Positions 1 to 5,589 of a stretch of DNA of 5,589 nucleotides are shown piece after piece. Each line of letters opens with the position of its first letter. Within the stretch, counting starts at the first letter, position 1. This DNA is from Klebsiella pneumoniae (GTDB lineage: Bacteria; Pseudomonadota; Gammaproteobacteria; Pseudomonadales; Azotimanducaceae): contig CAMDVY010000230.1 of NCBI GenBank assembly GCA_945878745.1, positions 1-5,589 on the forward strand, written 5' to 3'. The position numbers and the translations under genes were made by a program. The notes beneath the pieces were generated by a model. That model searched no databases. It was not told the DNA's origin and saw only the letters and a program-made list of their open reading frames with translations.

Positions 1-251
1 GTGAAGTCTTTTTGCCGAAAGGAGGGCCCCAGGTCGCCCTGCGACAGATTCAGCAAATAACGGCCGTACTGTTCCACCAGCGGTTTGTCCATATGGTAAG
101 CCGCGCGCAGGTTGGCTTCGACTTCCGGTGGCAAAGCACGCTCGCCATCAAATGGACCACCCGGTGTCAATCGAAGCAGGACGAAGATCACCGTGACGAT
201 CACCAGAAAGGTCAGGCCCAGGGAGGCCAATCGGTAGATCATCAGGCGCAT
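1..251 (-). CDS. oppB: Oligopeptide ABC transporter permease OppB, N-terminal part (cut by window edge)
   Basis: Inner-membrane permease subunit of the oligopeptide importer; with OppC it forms the channel that accepts peptides from OppA. Only the first 83 codons are present. The start MRLMIYRLASLG leads into one hydrophobic membrane segment (about residues 8-27), then the RLTPGGPFDGER motif (27-38), LPPEVEANL (40-48), a YHMDKPLVEQY stretch (52-62) and GDLGPSF (72-78). These follow E. coli OppB (RLAPGSPFTGER, LPPEV, GDFGPSF) almost step for step, so the subfamily call is firm although the permease core lies outside. The ATG is 6 bases after the oppA stop, with no clear Shine-Dalgarno sequence, which suggests translation coupled to oppA. 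An in-frame ATG three codons later is possible but less likely. OppC and the ATPases OppD/OppF would be expected further left. Confidence 0.93.
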   Translation of the reverse strand, partial: MRLMIYRLASLGLTFLVIVTVIFVLLRLTPGGPFDGERALPPEVEANLRAAYHMDKPLVEQYGRYLLNLSQGDLGPSFRQKDF

Positions 252-257
252 GCCCGA

Positions 258-1844
258 TCAGCGCTGCAGATAACGCGCCGGATGAGCGTCTCGCGGATTG
301 TCATACCAGCCGCGCAGATCCGGACGTACCAGTCGACGCGCGGTGAGTGCGAATAGTGGCATTACCGGATAGTCCTGTATCGCCAGGATCTCGGCGTCAC
401 GCAGCAGTGCATGTCGGGCTGGAATGTCCTTCTGCTCGCGTGCTGCGTTCAGCAGTTTGTCCACCGCCGGGTTGTTGTAGCCGCCGTAATTGGTATCGCC
501 GGTGCTGCCGTGCAGCAAACCCAGGTAATGTTCCGGATTGCTCTCTCCCAGCCATCCGGCCTGGGCGACCATGAAATCACCCTGGCGCAGATCGCCGTAA
601 TGAACCTTGAGTTCCGCCTGGTGCAGTTGAACCTTCACACCGATCTGCTGCCAGAATGCGGCGGTCGCCAGGTTGGCCTTTTTGCCATCAGTGCCCGTGG
701 CATAACGCAGCTCGACGTTGAGTGGCTTGTTGGTACCATAACCCGCTGCAGTGAGCAGCGCCCGTGCCTGGACCTGCCGTTCACGGAGAGGCGTGGTTGC
801 ATGGGGGAGAGCTGGATGGTCATAGTTGGCCACCATGGGTGGTACGAATGAGGTTGCAGCAACGTCACCGGAACGAAGCACCTTGTCAGTCAGGATGGAG
901 GGCTCGACGACCATCGACAGGGCCTTTCGAACACGGACGTCGTTGAAAGGCGGGCGTCGTGTATTGAAAACGAGATACATCATCGACAGTTGTGGCGAAA
1001 GGTGCAGCTCGGCGGCGCGAGTCGCACTCAGATTGGCCAATTCACCGGCTGGAAATCCACTGATCGCATCCATGTCACCAGCCCGATAGCGGTTGTAGGC
1101 GTTCTGGCCGTTGGCGAGGCTGTGATAGAAGATCGACGGCGTTGCCGGAGCCGGCGTGAAGTTTGGGTTCTGCGTCAGTTCGATATGTTGTTGCGGTTTC
1201 CAGTCTCGCAGGATGTAGGCGCCGTTGGACACCCAGTGTTCTGGTTTTATCCACGCGTCTGCAACGGAGTCGATAACATGTCTGGGCACGGGAAAGGCGG
1301 TCGGGTAGAGCAGCCGTTCCGGCAGGTGCGGGTACGGCTGTCCAAGCGTCAGCTCAAGCGTCAGATCATCAATGGCTCGCACACCGACGGCATCGACAGG
1401 CATCTCCCCCTTGCTGACGGCTTCGGCGTTTTTCAGGGGATACATGAAATAGGCCAGACTCGCGGCGGTTTTTGGATCGAGCAGTCGCTGGAACGCATAA
1501 ACGAAGTCGTGCGCAGTGACGGGTTTGCCGTCTGACCAGCGTCCATCCGCGCGGAGATGGAACGTCCAGATGAGACCGTCTTCGCTCGTCTCCCAGCTGC
1601 TGGCCGCGCCGGGCATGATCTTGCCCTCGGCACTGAAAGTCGTCAGGCCGAGAAACAGGTCGCCCAGCACAGACTCTTCCACGCGCAGATTGTACCGATG
1701 AGGGTCAAGCGTGGCAGGTTCGCCTGCCAGCCCCAGATGTATGGCCGCGGAGGTAGCCAGTGTGGTGGTGGAAGCCAATGCCAGCCAGTTGACCAATAGC
1801 ACCAGCAACGATGTCTTGAGTGTGAGTCGCAGAGAGTTGTTCAT
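258..1844 (-). CDS. oppA: Periplasmic oligopeptide-binding protein OppA (SBP family 5)
   Basis: Binds peptides in the periplasm and delivers them to the OppBC permease. The 528-residue product starts with a Sec signal peptide: charged N-region MNNSLRLTLKT, hydrophobic stretch SLLVLLVNWLALAS, and likely cleavage near ATSAA (about residue 34). There is no lipobox Cys, so it should be a soluble periplasmic protein. Family 5 hallmarks follow: GEPATLDPH (42-50), the WSDGKPVTAHDF block (103-114), VSNGAYILRDW (205-215), FNDVRVRKALSM (300-311), and the C-terminal YNNPAVDKLL region (456-465). The ending ARYLQR is typical of proteobacterial members. The frame is open back to a TTG at 1952, which would add 36 residues before the signal peptide; the ATG at 1844 is preferred because it places the signal peptide at the N-terminus, although no good ribosome binding site precedes it. 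At 431-439 the sequence reads GWLGESNPE, where enteric OppA has GWCADYNEP, so the Asp known to contact the peptide amino terminus appears to be Glu434. Peptide transport is likely; exact specificity cannot be read. Confidence 0.93.
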   Translation of the reverse strand: MNNSLRLTLKTSLLVLLVNWLALASTTTLATSAAIHLGLAGEPATLDPHRYNLRVEESVLGDLFLGLTTFSAEGKIMPGAASSWETSEDGLIWTFHLRADGRWSDGKPVTAHDFVYAFQRLLDPKTAASLAYFMYPLKNAEAVSKGEMPVDAVGVRAIDDLTLELTLGQPYPHLPERLLYPTAFPVPRHVIDSVADAWIKPEHWVSNGAYILRDWKPQQHIELTQNPNFTPAPATPSIFYHSLANGQNAYNRYRAGDMDAISGFPAGELANLSATRAAELHLSPQLSMMYLVFNTRRPPFNDVRVRKALSMVVEPSILTDKVLRSGDVAATSFVPPMVANYDHPALPHATTPLRERQVQARALLTAAGYGTNKPLNVELRYATGTDGKKANLATAAFWQQIGVKVQLHQAELKVHYGDLRQGDFMVAQAGWLGESNPEHYLGLLHGSTGDTNYGGYNNPAVDKLLNAAREQKDIPARHALLRDAEILAIQDYPVMPLFALTARRLVRPDLRGWYDNPRDAHPARYLQR

Positions 1845-1868
1845 GGGGCGAACGATAGCCCATCCCCG

Positions 1869-1874
1869 CTCCTT
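1869..1874 (-). promoter_or_regulatory. Strong Shine-Dalgarno-like AAGGAG upstream of oppA, aligned with an out-of-frame ATG
   Basis: The minus strand reads AAGGAG here. It is 5 bases from an ATG at 1863, which is in a different frame from oppA and opens a 52-codon reading frame ending at 1705. The oppA start at 1844 is 24 bases away, too far for normal use of this site. It may drive a short overlapping leader peptide, or be chance. The site itself is seen; its function is inference. Confidence 0.3.
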
Positions 1875-2010
1875 GGTCTGCACCCATCCCGATGCTGTTG
1901 TCACTCTGTTTCCAGGCCGACCACACCGGAGCATTACCCCGTCCTGAATCAAGAATCAGTGGCTCGTGAAGAGCTTTGCGCTGGGTTCAGCCATCGTCGA
2001 GAATGGGACC

Positions 2011-3066
2011 ATGAAACATTATCTTGTGATTGGTGGTCTGGGTCTGGTCGGGCGGGCGGTGATCAACGCGCTCGAGACGGACGAAGATACAAAAATAACG
2101 GCCGTGAGCCGACGGGCGCCCGACTTCATCACACGCGCCGACTGGCTTCAGGTTGATCTCCTGCAGCGGGAAGTCTGCGCTATGAAATTTCGTGCGCTGC
2201 AGGATGTCACGCACATCGTGTACTGCGCGCTGTTCGAGCAGCCGACCTTGATATCCGGCTGGAAAGACGATGAGCAGATCCGGATCAACACGGAAATGCT
2301 GGCCAACGTGCTCGACTTTGTTACACCGAGTCGTCATCTGACGGTGTTGCAAGGGACCAAGGCATACGCTGCGCATTATCGGGCGATGGCGCTGCCTGGC
2401 AAGGAATCACTACCGCGGCCACCGGGAGCAAATTTCTACTGGAACCAGGAAGACATGGTGCGCGAGCGGCAGCAGCGCGCCGACTGGTACTTCACCATCG
2501 TTCGACCGCAGATCGTGTGCGGGCTTGCTGTTGGCAGCCCGATGAATATGGTGGCTGCCATTGGCGTCTACGCGACGTTGATGCAGGCGCTGGGCAAGCC
2601 GGCCGGTTATCCAGGTGGCAGTGGTTTTGTCACGGAGGCGACTGATGCTGATCTTCTGGCCGAGGCCATCCTCTGGGCGGGTCAATCAAAACGCGCTCGC
2701 AACGAAACCTACAACGTCACCAACGGCGATGTTCTGGAGTGGACCTCATTGTGGCCAGAAATGATGAGCGCCCTGGGCGTCGCCAACGGACCAGCAGAGA
2801 AACGACACCTGCGTCAGGAAATGCCGCGATACGAGGACCTCTGGAAAAGACTGGTCAAGGAACATCGGCTGCGTCCCTACAGCCTGGCGGAACTGGCGGG
2901 GTCGTCGTGGGAATTTGCAGACGCCGTGTTTGGTACGATTGGTGGCGCCACGACGCTGCTCAGCACGATCAAGATTCGCGAGCATGGATTTGCCGGGTGC
3001 ATCGATACCGGGCGAATGTTTGCCCGGCACTTTGCCGCCATGCGTGAAGCAAGGCTGTTGCCATGA
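2011..3066 (+). CDS. PRISE-type SDR reductase (progesterone 5-beta-reductase/iridoid synthase-like)
   Basis: Atypical short-chain dehydrogenase/reductase of 351 residues, predicted to use NADPH to reduce the C=C bond of activated enones. The Rossmann glycine motif is VIGGLGLVG (6-14), followed by VSRR (32-35), where a basic pair fits binding of the NADPH phosphate. The PRISE signature is clear: THIVYCALF (67-75), TVLQGTKAYAAHY (111-123), NFYWNQEDM (141-149, the family's NFYYxxED), FTIVRPQIVCG (161-171), SDAD-like ATDADLLAE (210-218), YNVTNGDVLEW (234-244) and EHGFAGCIDT (324-333). By alignment from memory with the plant enzymes, Lys117 and Tyr143 are the catalytic pair. The C-terminal half matches plant 5-beta-reductases along its length, so this is a full-length member. 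ATG at 2011 is chosen because the Rossmann fold begins right there and GAGA lies 8 bases upstream; a GTG at 1966 would add 15 residues and has no ribosome binding site. Its last 4 bases overlap glk. The physiological substrate is unknown; bacterial members often bear vague names such as NAD-dependent epimerase. Confidence 0.88.
   Translation: MKHYLVIGGLGLVGRAVINALETDEDTKITAVSRRAPDFITRADWLQVDLLQREVCAMKFRALQDVTHIVYCALFEQPTLISGWKDDEQIRINTEMLANVLDFVTPSRHLTVLQGTKAYAAHYRAMALPGKESLPRPPGANFYWNQEDMVRERQQRADWYFTIVRPQIVCGLAVGSPMNMVAAIGVYATLMQALGKPAGYPGGSGFVTEATDADLLAEAILWAGQSKRARNETYNVTNGDVLEWTSLWPEMMSALGVANGPAEKRHLRQEMPRYEDLWKRLVKEHRLRPYSLAELAGSSWEFADAVFGTIGGATTLLSTIKIREHGFAGCIDTGRMFARHFAAMREARLLP
3051..3054 (+). 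promoter_or_regulatory. Ribosome binding site of glk inside the end of the reductase gene
   Basis: AAGG lies 8 bases before the ATG at 3063, favouring that start over the adjoining ATG at 3066. Because it sits within the last codons of the reductase gene, glk translation probably depends on ribosomes finishing the upstream gene. Confidence 0.5.
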
Positions 3067-4010
3067 TGTCACTGGTTGCCGACATTGGCGGCACACATGC
3101 GCGCTTTGCGCTGGCTGATGTGGAGGGAGAACTGATTCGGTCGGTGTTCCTCGCGACGCAAGAGATGGGCTCTGCGCATGAGCTGGTCAAACAGGCTTTG
3201 GCGATGCTTGCCGTCGAAGTCCCAGCACGGATTTGCCTTGCCGTTGCCGGACCGATTCGGGATGGTCGTGCGCGCATCACCAACCATGGTGCGGTGTTCG
3301 ATAGCGCCGAACTCAGCCGTTCGCTGTCATCCCGCGTGTTGCTGGTGAATGATTTTGTTGCCCTTGCGCATTCTATCCCGCACTTGCGCGATCTTCGCCA
3401 GGTCGGAGGGGATGCATCAACCACCGGGCATGGCGTGAAAGCGCTGATCGGTCCAGGCAGTGGTTGCGGCATGGCGACCCTCGTGCCAATCGCCGGACAG
3501 TATCGTGTCTTCCCCAGTGAAGGAGGCCATGCGGATCTGGCGGTTACCAATGCGCTGGAGGTGGAGCTGTGGTCTGCCTTGTCAAGACGCGTGCCCCATG
3601 TGTGCTGGGAAGCCGTGTTGAGTGGTCCAGGACTGGTTAACCTCTACACGGCGCTTTGTGAAGTCTGGGGGGTACAGCCAAGTGACCTTTCAGCAGCACA
3701 GATCAGCGCCGCGGGCGTCGACGTTGCAGATCCCATCTGCCACCAGACACTGGAACTCTTTTTTGCCTTTCTCGGAACGGCCGCGGGAAGTCTTGCAGTG
3801 ACGACGATGGCAACGGGCGGCGTGTATGTGGGTGGAGGCATCGTGCCGAGACTGGTCGACTTCGCGGTTGGCAGTGGGCTGCGTCGGCGGTTCGACGAAC
3901 GCGGCATGCTGACGGAAGTTGTTCGTCAGATTCCTCTCTATCTGGTGCTGGATGAGATGCCGGGGCTGGCAGGCGCGGCGCGGTACCTGGTTCAACACCT
4001 GCCTGAATGA
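3063..4010 (+). CDS. glk: Glucokinase (Glk family)
   Basis: Cytoplasmic enzyme that phosphorylates glucose to glucose 6-phosphate with ATP, feeding glycolysis or the Entner-Doudoroff route. The 315-residue length is close to the 321 of E. coli Glk. The N-terminal phosphate-binding motif is VADIGGTHARFAL (5-17). ITNHGAVF (72-79) matches the TNHxWxF region, and LLVNDFVALAHSIP (93-106) carries the catalytic Asp97. PSEGGHADLA (151-160) supplies the glucose-contacting Glu153 and His156, and WEAVLSGPGLVNLY (182-195) supplies Glu183, all equivalent to E. coli Asp100, Glu157, His160 and Glu187. GGVYVGGGIVPR (252-263) is the adenosine-side motif, and IPLYLVLDEMPGLAGAARYL closes the fold. All expected sugar-binding and catalytic residues are present, so it should be active. 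The loop usually written GPGTGLG is GPGSGCG here (130-136), a mild change. The ATGA overlap with the upstream reductase gene and an AAGG ribosome binding site point to one operon. Confidence 0.95.
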   Translation: MMSLVADIGGTHARFALADVEGELIRSVFLATQEMGSAHELVKQALAMLAVEVPARICLAVAGPIRDGRARITNHGAVFDSAELSRSLSSRVLLVNDFVALAHSIPHLRDLRQVGGDASTTGHGVKALIGPGSGCGMATLVPIAGQYRVFPSEGGHADLAVTNALEVELWSALSRRVPHVCWEAVLSGPGLVNLYTALCEVWGVQPSDLSAAQISAAGVDVADPICHQTLELFFAFLGTAAGSLAVTTMATGGVYVGGGIVPRLVDFAVGSGLRRRFDERGMLTEVVRQIPLYLVLDEMPGLAGAARYLVQHLPE

Positions 4011-4068
4011 ACCTGCTGTCGTTTCGACAACAATTTCTCTGCCGAAAATGCCGCGCAGAGCGCCTCTT

Positions 4069-4097
4069 GCAGGAGCGGTCTCCTGATCACGATATTC
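4069..4097 (+). repeat. REP-like palindromic element, copy 1
   Basis: Begins GCAGGAGCGGTCTCC and ends CGATATTC. It is an imperfect hairpin (GCGGTC / GATCAC around TCCT). Positions 4071-4097 match the inverted copy at 4153-4179 at 25 of 27 bases. The GGAGCG core resembles REP elements of Pseudomonas and Xanthomonas relatives. These are normally mobilised by a RAYT transposase, and none is encoded in the window. Confidence 0.7.
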
Positions 4098-4114
4098 GGA
4101 TCGTTCACCAGGTC

Positions 4115-4140
4115 GTAGGAGCGGTCTCCAGACCGCGATT
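4115..4140 (+). repeat. REP-like palindromic element, copy 2
   Basis: Begins GTAGGAGCGG and contains a perfect 7-base stem with a 2-base loop, GCGGTCTCCAGACCGC (4121-4136). It shares its first 13 core bases (AGGAGCGGTCTCC) with copy 1 in the same orientation, then diverges with paired changes that keep the stem. This pattern indicates selection on the hairpin. Confidence 0.75.
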
Positions 4141-4152
4141 GTTGGGATCCTT

Positions 4153-4182
4153 GAATATCGCGATCAGGAGATCGCTCCTACG
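4153..4182 (-). repeat. REP-like palindromic element, copy 3 (inverted)
   Basis: On the minus strand this begins CGTAGGAGCGATCTCC and ends CGATATTC. It forms a 6-base stem with a 4-base loop (4160-4175, GCGATC AGGA GATCGC on the plus strand). It is inverted relative to copies 1 and 2, giving the head-to-head layout of a bacterial interspersed mosaic element. It can also pair with copy 1 to form a long arm enclosing copy 2. It lies 21 bases beyond the stop of the minus-strand GGDEF-EAL gene. Confidence 0.75.
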
Positions 4183-4203
4183 GACCTTCCCAGACTCTTC
4201 GTA

Positions 4204-5544
4204 TCAGGTTCCGGTCTTGGTGGCGTTGAATCGTCTGGCGAGATAGGACTGGAAGCCTTCCAGAGGCGCCGGCATCGACAGCAGATAACCCTGCACTTCC
4301 GAGCAGCCGATTTCGCGCAATACCTTGAGTTGTGACTCGGTCTCGACGCCTACTCCGACCGTGCGCAGATTGAATCGCTGGCTGAGCTGACACAGTTCGA
4401 CGGCCAGTGCAGTTGCTGCAGAGTCGACATCAATTCTGGCAATCAGCGTGCGATCCAGCTTCAGGGTATCGGCGGGACAGCGCAGCAGCTTGTCGGCTTC
4501 GATCAACCCGGAACCCAGGCCATCGATGGCAAATCGTACGCCGAGATCCCGCAGCTTGTAGAGGTTGGTCCGCTGGTTGTCCACCAGATACAACAGGTGT
4601 TCGTGCGACAGCTCCAGTTCGAGCATTGCCGGATTCAGCCAGCGGTCATTTGTCAGTCTTTCAATCTGCTGGTTGATCACGCCTTTTTCGAACTGTTGGG
4701 GAGAAACGTTGATGGCAAGAATGATGGGTTGCAGCAGATTTTCAAACCAGGTAGATGCTTCGCGACAGGTTTTTTCGATGACCCAGTCACCGATCCGAGC
4801 CATTTGACCCGCTTGTTCGGCGATGGGAATGAAATGGCTGGGCGCGAGTTCACCGACTTCCATGCCTTGCCAGCGCAGCAGGGTTTCAACGCCGGTCATG
4901 TGCTCACCATCGGCGGTCCATTGGGCCTGCAGCAGGAGCGAAAATTCTTCCCGTTGCAGCGCCTGGGGAATGCGTGAGCCGAGTGCAGATGGTGGTGCGC
5001 CGATGACTCGGTCTCCACCCTGGCTTGCGGCCAGCGCTTTGGCGGCCCAGGCGGCGTGCCAGAGGCGTTCGGGATCATCACAACGAGACTCCACGACGAA
5101 GCCGGCGCTGGCCGTGACGTGCAGCGTACCGCCTCGATAAGCGATACCCGGGCGAAATGCTTCAACAAGTTTCGTCGCACAGGCATAAGCGTTCGGTTCG
5201 GTCGCCGAAGGCAACAGCACCAGGAAGCAGGTTGCGTCAAAAAAGCCTAACTGCTCGCCAGCACCAAGTTGTGCCTGCAGGAAGTCCGCCACATGCCCGA
5301 GCAAGTCAGTTTTGCTGATGGGATCCAGATCTGAGTAGAGGAATTCACCATGATCCAGTTGTATGACAACCAGACCTACGCTGGTGCCTTGATAACGCCG
5401 TGCCTGTTCGAGAACTTCTGCATGCCGGGGCAGGCGGGTAATCGGCTCGAGTTTTTCAACGTGGCTGAACTGCTGACGCAGTCTGGCGACGCTGGTTGAG
5501 GTGGTAATGCAGTTGCGCAGTTCCGCCGCATCATCCGGCGTCAC
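4204..5544 (-). CDS. Degenerate tandem GGDEF-EAL domain protein, probable c-di-GMP receptor
   Basis: Relative of the enzymes that make and break cyclic di-GMP; the part seen is 446 residues. A short N-terminal helix (about 1-32) leads to a GGDEF domain (about 33-182) starting at LEPITRLPRH, a decayed form of the usual DxLTGLPNR. Its active-site GGDEF is DATCF (103-107), so no cyclase activity is expected. The EAL domain (about 193-435) is well aligned but altered at metal ligands: EAL is ETL (220-222), the Glu of the LEITE motif is His314, DDFG is DGLG (341-344), and AEGVE is GVGVE (397-401). Kept are Glu220, Asn279 (NVSPQQF), Asp341, Lys362 (LKLD), Glu401 and Gln418 (QGY). Hydrolysis is therefore unlikely; ligand binding, as in FimX-type receptors, is possible but inferred. 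The GTG at 5544 has GGGAG 8 bases upstream, but the frame stays open to the window edge, so further N-terminal domains (REC or PAS are common) may be missing. It converges on glk and shares no operon with it. Confidence 0.88.
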   Translation of the reverse strand: MTPDDAAELRNCITTSTSVARLRQQFSHVEKLEPITRLPRHAEVLEQARRYQGTSVGLVVIQLDHGEFLYSDLDPISKTDLLGHVADFLQAQLGAGEQLGFFDATCFLVLLPSATEPNAYACATKLVEAFRPGIAYRGGTLHVTASAGFVVESRCDDPERLWHAAWAAKALAASQGGDRVIGAPPSALGSRIPQALQREEFSLLLQAQWTADGEHMTGVETLLRWQGMEVGELAPSHFIPIAEQAGQMARIGDWVIEKTCREASTWFENLLQPIILAINVSPQQFEKGVINQQIERLTNDRWLNPAMLELELSHEHLLYLVDNQRTNLYKLRDLGVRFAIDGLGSGLIEADKLLRCPADTLKLDRTLIARIDVDSAATALAVELCQLSQRFNLRTVGVGVETESQLKVLREIGCSEVQGYLLSMPAPLEGFQSYLARRFNATKTGT

Positions 5545-5552
5545 GTGACTGA

Positions 5553-5557
5553 CTCCC
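5553..5557 (-). promoter_or_regulatory. Possible ribosome binding site for the GTG start at 5544
   Basis: The minus strand reads GGGAG, 8 bases before the GTG. This supports that start, but the 15 upstream codons are also open and no in-frame ATG exists before the window ends, so a longer protein cannot be ruled out. Confidence 0.35.
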
Positions 5558-5589
5558 GGTGGTAATTCACGAGGTTCGCCAATATAGAG

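Noticed and set aside
990..1535. 181-codon open frame on the plus strand inside oppA
   Set aside because: It is antisense to the conserved core of OppA, with no ribosome binding site and no family motifs.
1845..1952. N-terminal extension of OppA from the TTG at 1952 or the ATG at 1934
   Set aside because: It would place 30 or more residues before a well-formed Sec signal peptide. The GGACGGGG before 1934 is tolerable as a ribosome binding site, but the protein evidence favours 1844.
1966..2010. Reductase start at GTG 1966
   Set aside because: It adds 15 residues before a Rossmann strand that normally begins the protein, and has no Shine-Dalgarno sequence.
1845..2010. Sigma-70 promoters in the divergent spacer
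   Set aside because: I found no convincing -35/-10 pair on either strand; the closest matches have poor hexamers or wrong spacing.
2969..3550. 193-codon open frame on the minus strand across the reductase-glk junction
   Set aside because: It is antisense to two well-supported genes, its composition is rich in Ser, Arg, Ala and Pro as expected of a shadow frame, and it has no recognisable domain.
4017..4036. Small hairpin TGTCG-TTT-CGACA just after the glk stop as an intrinsic terminator
   Set aside because: The stem is only 5 bases and is followed by ACAATTT rather than a run of T, so it is too weak to call; the REP-like hairpins downstream are better candidates.

Overview
The window looks like chromosomal DNA of a moderately GC-rich gammaproteobacterium. 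The signs are an OppA/OppB pair that follows the Escherichia coli Opp proteins closely, a glucokinase of the proteobacterial Glk type, and short REP-like palindromes of the 'GTAGGAGCG...' kind common in Pseudomonas and Xanthomonas relatives. No species can be named from this sequence alone. There are no RNA genes, CRISPR arrays, transposases or phage genes.

Layout. Positions 1-1844 (minus strand) carry the start of an oligopeptide ABC importer operon: the periplasmic binding protein OppA, then, 6 bases downstream, the first 83 codons of the permease OppB, cut by the left edge. A 166-base divergent spacer (1845-2010) separates this from a plus-strand pair: a PRISE-type short-chain reductase (progesterone 5-beta-reductase/iridoid synthase-like, 2011-3066) and glucokinase glk (3063-4010), which overlap by 4 bases (ATGA). 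Positions 4011-4203 are non-coding and hold three REP-like palindromic elements, two direct and one inverted. Convergent with glk, a minus-strand gene (4204-5544, reading frame open to the right edge) encodes a tandem GGDEF-EAL protein in which both active sites are degenerate. It is more likely a c-di-GMP receptor or scaffold than an enzyme.

How the parts relate. The Opp genes import peptides; the reductase and glucokinase are probably co-transcribed and translationally coupled; the GGDEF-EAL protein is a separate transcription unit. No single pathway obviously joins the three units. The items most worth a second look are the reductase-glucokinase pairing, the doubly degenerate c-di-GMP protein, the REP cluster between convergent genes, and the mismatch between the best ribosome binding site and the best start of oppA.
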